Shown in pieces: positions 35,170-46,520 of a DNA stretch of 64,000 nt. Numbering within the stretch: position 1 is the first letter of the stretch; every line of letters begins with the position of its first letter. The notes under the pieces were generated by a model. That model worked only from the letters and a program-made list of their open reading frames with translations. It ran no database searches and was not told the origin of the DNA. Position numbers and translations under genes: made by a program. The DNA is from Hirundichthys speculiger (taxonomy: Eukaryota; Chordata; Actinopteri; Beloniformes; Exocoetidae). The stretch covers positions 1,448,001-1,512,000 of the forward strand of contig JAGFBZ010000342.1 in assembly GCA_018398805.1 (NCBI GenBank), read 5' to 3'.

Positions 35170-35629
35170 TAATCCAACATGACAATGTTGGATTAGAGAA
35201 CATATTCACCACACGTCCTGTCCGGTGTAGGCTATTAGCGTTAGCAGTTGCTACCAATAGCATCTGAATCCACAAAGAAAATAACGACGTGGATTTATTG
35301 TTGTTTCCATCACGTAGCCTATGTAGCAACTGAACCGGTAGAAGAAGACAACTTTAGGTAAGAAAATCAAGTTTTATTCAACGCTAGACAACTTTAACAT
35401 GAGCAACTATGGGCTGGATTGTCTCGGTTCTATTGGGGTAACTCGGAATTGCTGACAGCACGCAATGTATACTAAAGATTCGGGTCAGTTCCCTGTCCAA
35501 ATATTGTGGTTCCATTCGGGTTCGGTCCCAGGAACTTATGATAATAGCTCGGGTCGGGTCGGTTTAAGGTCGAATTTTCACGGGTCCATTTGGGTTTGGG
35601 TCCATGAAAGTGGACCCGTGAAGAACTCT
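35170..35629. mobile_element. hAT-like MITE, copy 3, partial
   Basis: It matches the right half of 17831-18552 in the same orientation, including AGGCTATTAGCGTTAGCAGT and the terminal GTGGACCCGTGAAGA. The left part has been replaced by unrelated sequence. Confidence 0.75.
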
Positions 35630-37038
35630 ACTTCAGAACTTTTTTGGGGCCACACTAAATTACTTGTCCCAAGGCGGGGAGGTCTTCTCACCCATCCAAC
35701 ACCACCCTTCATTGATCCGGTCCTGCAGGTCGTTTCTGTTGATGGAAGGTTGTTCCTTCCCGCTGTTGCCTTGTGCACGTTCAGGCTGAAGGATTGAAAA
35801 AGATTCATTGCAACCTGTCGGGTTCCTTTGCAAGACTGCCTTCTCTCGTTCTAATGATTTGGCATTAAATGAATTTGCTCTGAATTGGACTGTGAATGGA
35901 ATATAACACATTTGATTGATCGCTGGATTGAAATGAAGACAACTGAATTTGAACTAGAGACACATCAGCAGCTGAGTGAGATCCAAGACTGCAACAACAG
36001 CGACCTGGCCAACCTCCAGGTAGGAAAACATGTGACAATTTAGAGACAAATATGCAGGAAAAAAAAAGCTTTCCCCCTTCATAACTCAAACAGGGTTTTT
36101 GTTTGCTTCAAGCAATGTGATTCAGTTTTTTTTCAGTTTATTTTGGTAAATGACAGGCTCGTGATCGTGCAAGTCCATGTGGTTGTCATTGGGATGATAA
36201 AACAAACTGATAAATAAGGCTCGGCATTGTTACAATATAAACTGCAGAGTAGTCAAAGGGATTTTCTCGCTCGGTTATGTTTTCTCCATCACAGTAATCT
36301 AACATCTAAAAAAAGAAAAATCGGTCAGTAAGCATCTAAGAGTTGGATGCAGTTGGATCCAGACTCTGCGGGTAGAGACCCTCTGAAGAAGGAGGGCACA
36401 AGGAAAGTGAGGGAAGAAAATTCTTATGGGAAGAACAAGCTATTTCTAAACATATCAATCACAGCTTCCATTAAATATGCTTCCCCTGTGCATTGTAAGC
36501 ATCACAAGGTATTTATGGCAGCAGTTGCGACTGAGCTGCTGCCAGACAAATGCCTTTCGTGAGGTGTCTGAAATATTAAATGAAAGGAGATGAACTTCGT
36601 TTGGGTTCGGAGGCGGTTGTGCCTCTCCCGAGACCAAAAGTCAGATCTTTGAAAATTACACAGAGGATCTGAGAGGCAGGAAACGTGGAAACAAAGCAAA
36701 ACCTCAACAATTCCTCGGTGGTCATGTCCTCGCTCTTTGTTGCCACCCGAGGCTCAAAACGCCGCTCCCTTCCAAACCCAGCCCGCAGAAGTTGTTCTTT
36801 CTTCCCAGCGGGCGTGCGTTGGAGAGAAAGTTTCCCGCCGGCGATCGGCAGTGGATTATCCGCAGGCGCAAAAACGGGTTCCGTGCGGGGACAGCGTGTC
36901 CTTCTGTAATCGAAAACCACTTATGCTGCGAGATCATACCGCGGAGACCATATCTTCTTTATCTGGCCTGGCAAAGAATGCAAGGGTAAGCGTTCGGAGG
37001 GCAGGACGTGCATCATGTGACCACGCACGGTCAAGGGT
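35630..37038. other. intergenic, no gene seen
   Basis: Unique-looking. Overlapping frames of 100-115 codons near 36576-37042 occur on both strands and have no known motif, so no gene is called. Confidence 0.45.
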
Positions 37039-37046
37039 TTAGGATC

Positions 37047-37927
37047 TAGTGCTGGGCGGTATGACCAAAAATGTATATCACGGTATTTTTCAAAATTATT
37101 TCACGGTATATCACAGTATTTTTTTTTGAAGGCACAACTGGGTGTTAACCACATTTTCTAATCATTTAGAGGAATAGCTGCAGTAAATTGTCTTAGAATT
37201 ACCTATTTTACTGTAACGAGGAGTGAATATTGTAGAAAAACCTTCATATCTACACTAGTATTAATACAGGTTTGCATGGCCTCACAAAATGATACTATTT
37301 ACAAAGAGGTGGCACTCGTTATTCTAATTAAGTGAAGGAATCAGAATGATGATAGTTGCAGTTAAAATACAGAACCCTTTTATTTTTCAAATTTTGCAAG
37401 CAAGTTGAAAAAACTTATTTTGTAAAAAATCAACATTAACTACACAATGTAAACAGCGTTGTCGAAATATTTCAACAAATAAATAGTAAAACAGCATATA
37501 AACAATATTCATACAGATTGCTGGTGTAGCCTCCCGCGGCTACAATTTTAGCTCGGCAACATTTGCAGATTATTGTAGTTTGTTGGACGTTGTCTTTTTT
37601 AAATCCAAAGAACTTCCACACGACAGACACGGCTCCTGGTTTAGGAAGAAGTTCCGCAGTCTCATGTTTCCGTTCTGGAGCTTCCACTTCGGGACTTTCG
37701 CTGTTTGCAGCCATCACCGTTTAACCAGAAACTAGTAGCATGTGGTTCCCCTGTCCCCTGTCCCCTGTCAAACAATGTTCTGCGGCACTTACGTTCCACT
37801 GCGCGGCGTTCCCAACATTGTGTACGCTACAGTACATACTCACCGGTATTACGGTATATGAAAAATTCATATCATAAGAAAAGTAAACACCGGTATTCGG
37901 TATGAACCAGTATACCGCCCAGCACAA
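37047..37927 (-). mobile_element. hAT element, internally deleted, with exact 8-bp TSD
   Basis: This 881-bp element has ends TAGTGCTGGGCGGTAT and ATACCGCCCAGCACAA and is flanked by TTAGGATC on both sides (37039-37046 and 37928-37935). The sub-terminal regions contain CGGTAT/ATACCG repeats. It keeps only the start of a transposase frame. Confidence 0.92.
37472..37717 (-). pseudogene. N-terminal BED finger of a hAT transposase, truncated
   Basis: This 81-codon frame lies within the 881-bp hAT element. It starts M-M-A-A-N-S-E-S and has a BED-finger beginning V-V-W-K-F-F-G-F, then C-K-C-C-R-A-K-I, and T-S-N-L-Y-E-Y where a BED finger would continue to its histidine pair. The frame then runs into A/T-rich element sequence and stops. 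The histidines, the catalytic core and the dimerisation domain are missing, so no transposase activity is possible. The frame has no internal stop or shift, which may reflect a recent deletion. Confidence 0.7.
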
Positions 37928-37935
37928 TTAGGATC

Positions 37936-39171
37936 TTGTTTTTATTAACGGCTTAAGAGGTTCATACTGGCACAACAACGACATAAGACACCGTCCTATA
38001 TAGTCCATTCTGCAAAAACAAATCTGCAGGCGTAATGAGAGGACTGTTAATACTTACTAACATAATTACTTACACAATAAACTCTTCATATTTGCTCTAG
38101 ACACAGTTTATGTTTGGGACCCCAGGGGCAGATTCAGAGGGACACAAGCCCACAGACCTAAGATAACAATCAGAACCAGGACGGGGGGGCGACCTCTCAG
38201 CGTAAACCAACGGGGTCATCTTGTTGCCAGACGCGAAAATCCAGAGCCGCTGGCGGGAAATCCACCGTGTGCTGCTCTGACATCGCTGCTCATCCGTGAC
38301 AGACGAGGAATAACACTTTCGGAGAGGAGCGGTTTGGATTGAAAAAAAGGGGGGAGAGTCGAAGAAAGACGGGGTATCACCGAGAAGAAAAAAAAAAAAT
38401 TGGCATTGAGCGTGAAGATAAATCTTTCAAAAGATATTCAGTGAAGGAAACAGACTTCATTAAAAGCACATGGTGAAAAATATGCTAGAACAAATCCTAT
38501 AAATCCCTCAAACAGGGGAAAGAAGAAAAATACGGGATAATTTCTTTGCATCCCTGTAATGATCTTCAGCTTGCACCAATTTTCTTCTGTAACTTCTTTT
38601 AAATTACACACGCCAAAAAACGTACAAATTCTGTCAGAATTTTTATTTATACATTATTGGTCTCAGTGCAGCCATTCGGCAGCGCTGCTACCAATAATAC
38701 AGCGCCCCTTTCATGAAAAATAAATACCAAATAGATCGTAATTGCCCTCATTCAAAAACGTCCCGAGCCACTTTAAGGATTTCGGGGTTTTTTTCATGAG
38801 CGCCGCGCAGGACCGGGGTGAGATTTAACGTCGGCAGTAAAGAGAAAAATGAGCCTGTCGTTTGTCTTCGGGGGGCAGTGAGGCATGGTAGCTCAGCGAC
38901 TGTGGACCTGAGCACAGCTGGTTTCAGGTACGGCGCGCCGTCTGAGCGTCGGGCAACAAGTGCACAGTGGACCGCGCCAACAAAAGAGTTGCAGTTTGAT
39001 CGAAATTTAGATGGGAAGACAAGGAAGGAACTTCCTGGAGTTGGCTTGTCTGAATCAAGCCCTGAATTAAAGAAAATTCCTGTTAATTAGCTAAAGCATG
39101 ACTTGACTCGATGTTCGTCTCTGGCAAAGCAACGCGGACAGTCTGGACTGGGTGGTTCTGGTGCGACTACC
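37936..39171. other. intergenic, no gene seen
   Basis: Unique-looking sequence with an A run near 38385-38398. No supported gene. Confidence 0.5.
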
Positions 39172-41593
39172 CAGGGCTCGACAATAGCATTTGCCCGATG
39201 GCCCGAGCGTTTTTTTCGCCTGTCTCGGGCCAGTACGGGCCAGTAAACTTTATTAAACACTGGCCCGTCCGGGCCACCACATTTTGAGGCAATTTCAGAT
39301 TTTTCTTATGTATATATTCGTCATAATCCCCAAGAAATGACTTGTATTTTATCGAAACATGAAGATGGTCCGCCATGTGAAGAACGTAATTTCGCTGCAG
39401 GAGTGTGTCGCGTCTTCGTGCATTTCCGGAACTGTTCGAGAATGTTCGGCAGCAGCATCTTTAAATGCGCGCGAAAAGATACAAGACGGAGAAGAATCGA
39501 AACAACGAAAGTACACAACGGTATTGCTATAGACCTTTTCGGGCCAGCCCCCCGGAAGTACCCCGTCCGCTGTTGCTGGGTTGTGCTACAGAGCGATTCT
39601 TTCACCGGCTCGCAGATTAGCCAGTGTTTTTCTCTTTCCACAAATATATATTTTTATAATGTCGAGTCGGTCGAGTGGGAATACATGATCCGTCATAAAC
39701 TGTGCCAACAATGGCGTGAAAATTCAACAATGGAAGAAGAAAGTATGTGAAATACACAAGCCTTTACTGCACGAAGACTGCCTTGTTTGCAGAACAAGAA
39801 GTTAGGAAGACGTGGGTGAAAAATATCAACAGAAAGGACTTTGTTCCAAATGAATACAGCCGGGTGAGTTTTCGTTAACATTCAATCTCGTACTACTCAT
39901 AGTCTCACTGAGAGTCCGGGACGATTCTGGCCGAAAGAACAGCAGTATGAGGCTACTGTAGCCCTCGGCACTAGCACAAGCCTATAAATGAATGAATGAA
40001 TGAACGAATGAATGAATGAATTAGGAGAATGATAAAATAAATTAAATATAACGTTAACACATAGCCTAATTTACCGCTAGCGTTAACGTTACAGTAGCAT
40101 AATCTTTATGGTTTGTTGACGTTAGTTATAGCCAGCGTTGCAGCGTTCCACAGTTTTTAGTGTTTGATTATGGGAATAGATCATGCTATTTCCATAACCA
40201 ATCATTAAAAACAGCGATAAACTACCTTCATCTGTAACTGGAGGCCACTGCCTAACATCATCAATCCAAGACATGTCTGCGTTATCCGTAAATAATGCTC
40301 CACGCTGCTGTGTTTGGGTTAGTTGGTGGAACACCGCACACTCCAGTTATGGCGGGGCCACTAGGGGGCGCATGTCCACAATTTTCAAGTCGAAAAGCTG
40401 TATACAGATGCAGAGTTGGAAGAAGAGTTGCTGCAGTTGGAGGAAGAACTGACTACAGACTGCTTTAGCACCTCCTATGGGTCTGAGGAGATAATGGTTT
40501 CTTTAGGCTGTGACAGGGTGGAGGACGACTGATGGCTGTGAAGTGGTGGCACAGGAAACACAAATTACAAAACTATAAACAGTTAAACATGAAATAAATA
40601 CTGAACAAAATGTACCTAGTCAAATATATACTCAGGAAGATGCCATGTGATAAATACCAATTTGAAAAAGTCTCATAAAGCATCTGTGATGAGAATTTAT
40701 TTAGTCAATGCCAAATATAGCATAAAATCAAAATAATTACTTCAAAGGAAGGACTTGTGATGTCAGAGACTGTCAAACACTTAATATGTGTAAGTTTTTC
40801 ATACATGATGGTTATTGCTTGATAGTAAGTATCAAGACATGAGTAAGTATTCTGTGCTTTTCAGATATCATCTAATATCACATTGTGAAAACAGTGAATA
40901 AAATTTCTACTTTGATATGTAAAATGCAGTTTGATTATTTTAGTGCCAAAAACAACTTACCACATACTCACCTGCTGCCTCCCTCACACTTTTATCCCAG
41001 ACTTGGGACTGGGCTTGTGTGTTGTATGTTAGGTGTGTAATCATTTCATTAATTAAAGATTATATAAAAGTATATTATAAGATTGGAGGAGTGCATAATA
41101 TATTAAACCATCACCAAAGCATGAATGATTAATTTTGATAAATCTAACAGGTTATGGACCAAAAAGCTCCTTGCTACAAAGAAGGTATTTTAGAAGTTTA
41201 TACTAAAAGCAACACACACATTAACAACACAGAAGGTGTTTTAACGACAGTAATACTATGTGCATCTACAATGCAGGCAGGAAAATCTACGGGGTTATTC
41301 TTCAAGATTATATGTGCATGCTACCTGCAAACAGAAAAAAAGTTATTCAACAAAAATGTTGTGTCAGATAACATAATATTGCTAAAATATGTGAGACTTT
41401 TTATTTCTTCATTTCAGTGTCAGAATGCACCAGAATGCACCAAATTACATCATTTTTTCAAAATTCCTTCGGCAGCCGCTGTTCCGCGCGCCTGCGAATA
41501 GTTGGGCCACTGATTTATGAATCAGGGCCAGTACATTCCAAATTTTACTGGCCCTGTGGGCCAGTGCTCTAAAATGCTTATTGTCAAGCCCTG
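39172..41593. mobile_element. hAT-like element with unrelated cargo, about 2.4 kb
   Basis: Ends CAGGGCTCGACAATAGCATT and AATGCTTATTGTCAAGCCCT are good inverted repeats, and both sub-terminal regions are rich in GGCC (GGGCCAGT in both arms). CTACC flanks both sides, only 5 bp of the expected 8. The interior carries a THAP-like fragment (39701-39863), a GAAT-repeat patch near 39985-40020 and an acidic tail (E-E-E-L-L-Q-L-E-E-E-L near 40420), suggesting a second element nested within. Confidence 0.65.
39701..39863 (+). pseudogene. THAP-like zinc finger fragment
   Basis: In one frame the sequence reads C-A-N-N-G-V-K-I-Q-Q-W, a cysteine-rich middle (H-E-D-C-L-V-C), then after a one-base shift V-R-K-T-W-V-K-N-I-N-R-K-D-F and E-Y-S-R-V, ending at a GTGAGT donor-like site. 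The R-x-x-W and Y-S-R-V motifs and the terminal splice site resemble a THAP domain exon, a DNA-binding finger common in transposases. The rest of the finger (final C-x2-H) is absent. Confidence 0.4.
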
Positions 41594-41846
41594 CTACCCT
41601 CCTTGACTTGAGCCTAACGGAGAATAATTATTATCTGAAAGATAATACGGCATGTTGTGCTGCTTAGGAGACCGCTGGGTTTACAATGGAAGGGTTCAGG
41701 TATGAAGCAGCCATCTTAGTCCCCAGCTAAAGGCCGCTAGCCAGGGCTAACTAGAAAAAAACAGCTGGACTGTGTCTAGTTCATCGACGCTTACCTGTTG
41801 CAGCAACTGGGTCTACAAGTTAGGTAACCTTTGCCTCTGACCTTTG

Positions 41847-41870
41847 CCCTAACCCCCTAACCCTAACCCT
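41847..41870. repeat. telomere-like (CCCTAA)n tract
   Basis: Three to four CCCTAA units with extra C residues. Confidence 0.75.
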
Positions 41871-41904
41871 GGATGTGTTTGAGGTGTCGGCTAGCGTGGT
41901 GACT

Positions 41905-42334
41905 GGTGATCTAGTCCTCTAACCATCTCACCTCAGTGTTGCTACCTGCATCTATTTATATAGTCATTTTATTCAGTCATTTGTGTGCTCTCCTCTCTGT
42001 CCTCCATCCTCTCTCTGTCCTGTCTCTCCTCTCTTTTTCTTTCTTTATCCAGCAGGTCTTCATCAGGAAGGTCCCCCCTTATGATCCAGGTCCTCTTCAA
42101 GATTTCTTCCTCTTAAACTGGAGTTTTTTCTTGCCACTGTTTGGTTTAAAGGTTTTTTTTTCTCCCTTTGTGGGAGTTTTTTACCTGCCATTATCCTTGA
42201 TTTGGATTTAATATTATAATTTTAGTTCATGATATTTGCTCGAGGGTCATGCTCTGGGTCTCTGTAAAGCGCCTGGAGACAATTGAGATTGTAACAGACG
42301 CTATACGAATAAAATTGAATTGAATTGAACTGAC
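41905..42334 (+). mobile_element. non-LTR retroposon 3' end with (GAATT)n tail, copy 1
   Basis: It shares GTCCTCTAACCATCTCACCT, AGGTCTTCATCAGGAAGGTC, TTTTCTTGCCACTGTTTGG and GTAACAGACGCTATACGAAT with 54490-55317, and ends in AAAATTGAATTGAATTGAA. This tail is very common in fish genomes. The clade was not assigned. Confidence 0.65.
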
Positions 42335-42643
42335 CTTACCGCATGGGGGTCCCAAAAGGGCTCCGATAGTCCTTATTTAAGCTTTGGCAGAACTCGTTTT
42401 GGTCGTGACATCCTAAACTAGGATGTTTGGACATACAGTGATCCCTTATTTTTCACAGTTAATGGTGACAGGCGCCCCCCAGCGAAAATCAAAATCCGCG
42501 AATGGGACCCGGAGCCCCCCAAGCCCAATGTGTTTAAAATATGTTTAGAAACCGCAAAAAAGTATCGAGACACTGCAGCGAAACAAGACAAAAGGCTCAA
42601 CTGTGGTATAAGGCCACACCATTACCCATAAGGCCACCTTCTT

Positions 42644-43758
42644 TTTTTTCTTTTTTTTTTTTTTTTATAAATATTTTTATTAACATTTTTGCAAAATGCA
42701 GAACATACAAAACTGCTCAGACACGATAATAATAATTAAAATAACAGTGGGCATAATTCTCATCCTGCCTTGTCCCTTTCAATCTCCTGCAGCATAACAG
42801 GGCAGTATCGAAATGACAACTAATATAAAGCAAACAAACGTAACAAGGTTACAAGGTGTTTGTTGGATAGTGAGCCTGTATAACAGTCACAAAGACAGGC
42901 TAAGCTGATCTGGGAAATCCACGCAGCAAGGAGGATGACAGGGTGGGCCCAATATGATGCAAATAAGGGTCCCAAACCTTATAAAAAACATCCATTTTGG
43001 AGTGAACAATGCATGTGATATATTCACTAGGAATGCAGTCCATAATAATGTTGTGCCATGACTTTTTTGTTGGGACAACATCCTTGATCCAGAAGAGCGG
43101 AATGTTCTTTCTAGCAGCAAAAGTCAGTATATTGAAAAGTCTCCTGTGATTCCTGTCAGTGATCTGACCATCAGAGAGGCCAAGTATAAGGCACATAGGG
43201 TCCATCTGTATTGAGACACCAAGAATAGCAGACAGTTCATTCACAATACCAGACCAGTACCTTTGTAACTTCACACATGACCAGAAGCAGTGAACATAAT
43301 TACCAGTCTCAGAGCCACGTTTCCAGCAAAGCGGGGAGGTATTAGCATCCACTTTGTTCTTGACAACAGGTGTTATATGCGGGCGATGTACAATTCTAAA
43401 CTGTATGGATTTGGTTCGGTTACACACAGATATGTTCCTAGCCTGAGACCAGACTTCCTGCCAGCCAGCATCATCTATAACAACGCCCAAATCTTTCTCC
43501 CAAGCTTGCTTGGTGGTTTGAGCGGTATGAGGAGAATTGGAATTTCGGGCTCTATAAAAAACAGAGATGCATTTTTTACCAATCTGTAGAGACAGGGCTT
43601 TTTCCACACATGAAGTGGTGTTATTAGTCAATAAGGTGGTATTTTTAACTATGAAGTTTCTAATTTGTAAATATCTGTAAAAATCACCTTGGTAAAATAA
43701 GCCAAATTGCTGTTGCAACTGCTGAAAGGATAGTAAAATCTGGCCGTTAAATAGATCA
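42644..43758 (-). mobile_element. L1 LINE, 5'-truncated, with 17-bp TSD
   Basis: This 1115-bp segment begins on the plus strand with a T-rich run (the poly-A tail of a minus-strand insertion). It is flanked by identical 17-bp repeats CATAAGGCCACCTTCTT at 42627-42643 and 43759-43775. The body encodes the C-terminal part of L1 ORF2. The exact duplication and long open frame argue for a fairly young insertion. Confidence 0.9.
42900..43758 (-). pseudogene. L1 ORF2 C-terminal fragment
   Basis: About 286 codons are open without a stop, from the truncation point (F-N-G-Q-I-L-L-S-F) to the terminator. Motifs seen include W-x-x-V-W-S-Q-A and R-I-V-H-R-P-H, followed by the cysteine-rich segment C-W-K-R-G-S-E-T-G and V-H-C-F-W-S-C, which matches the C-terminal CCHC-type region of L1 ORF2. 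The reverse transcriptase and endonuclease domains are missing. The frame reads upstream into the host MITE only by chance. Confidence 0.85.
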
Positions 43759-43915
43759 CATAAGGCCACCTTCTTAAAGGGGCCCGGCCACGCACAACAT
43801 CCCATGATGTTTCCACGATTTTTTCTTGATTTTTTAATTATATTATATATTTCTGAAAATCTGAATAAATCGCGAAAACAATAAAGCCGAATTGGAAAGG
43901 AAGAATGCGCGAAGG

Positions 43916-44769
43916 ATAAATTGGATCTAGGAATCATCAGATTGTAGTCATCAAATGTGGAGTCAACTGGGTAGCTACATTGGTGTGAGCTAAGCTAGCT
44001 GAGCTAGAACAGAGCCAGGGCCGGTTGCCCAGTCATCTTCCAGGTGTCACCATCAGGTGGGTGTGTTCTTCCATGGGCTAGTCAAATGTCAGGCGAGGGT
44101 TCAAAAAGCACTCAAGGGTTTTTTTTTTTCATTCTTCATTTTTTTTACATTCTTGTTTGTTTCATCAGAATGTAACACAATCTGATACATTGGTGTGAGC
44201 TGCTAGCTGAGCTGAACAGAGAATGTTCCAGGTCTGGTTGCCAGATTTGGGAGGTGTCTTGGCGCAGAGGCTTCAAAAGCACTCTTCATAAAAACTACGA
44301 GTGATGTCTTTTTTTTTTCTGGTCTTGAGGCCAAAATCAGTGTTGCGAGATGAGAGATGAGGCTGGATGTATGTCTTTTCACTGGCAGTGTTGATGTTGG
44401 CTGGACATCCAGTTCTGATGTCGGCTCCATGCTGGGAGAGCCGACTTGGGGTGCTTTTATTCTCGTCCTCATTTACATTTTGGATGGGAAATATGTGTTG
44501 GCAACGTGACAACGTAGTAACATAAATCCGACCTACTGTGGAAAAGACAGATGTGGTGCACGAAAAAGGACCGTCGACCAGAACACTGAACACAAAGCAA
44601 CATATAATAATCGTAAAATTTTTATTATGAATATACCTTACTTGACATGAACACACACTTCTCTCACCAGGGTAATAAACATTTGGTTCTTTTTCTTCAT
44701 AACAACTATTCTTTTAGACTTTTTTTTTTCAAACATGAAGAACCAAGTTCCACAATTAAAGCACAATCG

Positions 44770-44771
<2 letters not shown>
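43916..44771. other. intergenic, contains a diverged direct repeat
   Basis: Segments starting at about 43977 and 44191 share ACATTGGTGTGAGCT, AGCTAGCTGAGCT, AACAGAG and GGTTGCC in the same order, about 70 bp each. No gene seen. Confidence 0.5.

Positions 44772-44804
<33 letters not shown>
44772..44804. repeat. uninterrupted run of 33 C
   Basis: A pure C homopolymer, very long for a vertebrate genome. Its true length is uncertain because such runs are poorly sequenced. Confidence 0.85.
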
Positions 44805-44805
<1 letters not shown>

Positions 44806-45394
44806 AAAAGCTCAGCCTGGTGAGATGTGGCTTGGTTGCTAACTCCGCCAAACTTCATCTGCCAGACTGAAAACAAAGTAACACACACAGAAGCACACAC
44901 TGAGCAGTCCTCAGGATTCCAGAAAGAAGATCAACCCACACGATCCACACAGACAGCACCAACGGAGTCAGAAACACTTCATATCACATCTAGAGTATAT
45001 TATTCCTGAGGTGACAGCATTTGATTTTAGCACTTAGCATAGAATGAAACATCTGGACAAGTATGAACCTCGTGTTCTTTCATTGGTTTCTGAGCATTTT
45101 TGAGGACTGTACGCCCACTCGTTTCAGTTTACAAACTGTTTTTTTTTTTTTTTTTTTGCCCAAAATGACTAGTATGACCATTCCAGTACTTTTAGCTTCA
45201 TAACTACAGCTCATGTACACTTAAACACCACCGTACTGTTCAGTTCTGCCACTGCTGATCATTTTCATTGGTTTTGAAATTTGGATGTACCTTATTATGG
45301 TTCTGGCGACTTGTGCTTTCCGCTTATTTCCATGAAATACGAGATCCAACTGAATTTCTGAGCGCCGTCAGCAAGGGCGGAAACTTTCCAGTTC
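44805..45394. other. intergenic, no gene seen
   Basis: Contains a run of about 19 T near 45140. No supported gene or element. Confidence 0.5.
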
Positions 45395-46232
45395 GGTCAG
45401 CTCGCGATCGCCTCTTTTGCTTTTTGCAGATGATGCGCTCCTGTTGGATCCATCGAGCGGAGACCTCCAGCCTGCACTGGGGCAGTTTGCAGCCGAGTGT
45501 GAAGCAGCCGGGATGAGAATTAGTACGTCTAAGACGGGAGGCCGTGGTCCTGGGCTGGAACAGAGTGGAATGAGTTGCTACCTCGGGCGGAGGAGTTAAA
45601 AATGCATTTGGGATCTTTGCTCATGAGTGGGAATTGAACGGAGCGGGGGACTGACAGGCAGATTGGTTGCATTTTTCATTTCATAATTCTCCAAATGTTT
45701 TCGAGGAGTGACAGGTCTGGATTGCAAAAAAGAACATGAGTTTAGCATTCGCGCTGCTACAGTGAAAACAGAGCTAAGCTGCTGTCAGTTCGCTAGTTGT
45801 CTATTTCTAACTCTCACCTGTGCGCGCGAGCGGCGGTCGGTGGGCAGGAAAACAAGTTTACGAAAGAGTGAGTTTCCTCCAAAGACCGAATCGGCTCACT
45901 GTTACTGGCAGGGGGATTAACCAAGTCACCTGGGAGGGGTTCAGAGTAGAGTCAGTGCTCCTCCACATCCAGAGGAGCCAGCTGACATAATTTGGGCGTC
46001 CGATCAAGATGCCTTCTGGGGAAGGCATTTCATGCATGTCCCACTGGGAGGAGGACTTGGGGTAGACCCAAGAAAACAATATTTCTCAGTTGGCCTGGGA
46101 ATGTCCCCCAGAGGACCTGAAGGAGGTGGCTGGGAAGAGAGAGAGATCTGGGGACCTCTGCTGACACGGTTTTGACCTGGTCCTTAATGAGTAGAAAAAC
46201 ATGGATGGATGGATGGATGGATGGATGGATGG
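45395..46232 (+). mobile_element. L2-type LINE 3' fragment, decayed
   Basis: It shows F-A-D-D followed by L-L-L-D-P-S-S-G-D and A-E-C-E-A-A-G-M-R-I-S, the same blocks as the LINE at 5836-7311. Most of the following thumb region is deleted or replaced (45640-45920). The 3' end includes a recognisable L-L-H-I-Q-R-S-Q-L stretch and an (ATGG)n tail at 46201-46232. It has several frameshifts. Confidence 0.8.
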
Positions 46233-46520
46233 ATAACTATGCGCCTCTTAAAGTTTACTTGGGCTGTGTTTTTTATGTGGTGATGTGGTTTATACATAGT
46301 TTGCGTTGGTTATTCTGCACATCGTTGTTGATGTCAATGATAGTCTCAACAGTCAGCCTGTGGTTAGCATCCCCATGCCATGCGGCTTGGCGCTGCTAGC
46401 AGGCCTTCCATTCTCGACTCCTCTTGGTGCCACTCCAACGTAGCCAGGACATTTGACTGATCGTCAGCGTTATTGTCTTTCATCCATTGACCATGGCATG
46501 GAACTAGTGGTAAGGTAGTA

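Larger units (their letters stand above)
42436..43915 (-). mobile_element. pogo/Tigger-like MITE, copy 3, split by L1
   Basis: It begins CAGTGATCCCTTATTTTTCA after TA and continues into the family's internal sequence. At 42627 it is interrupted by an L1 insertion and resumes after 43775 with CCTTCTTAAAGGGGCC. The right terminus has decayed. Same orientation as copy 1. Confidence 0.8.
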
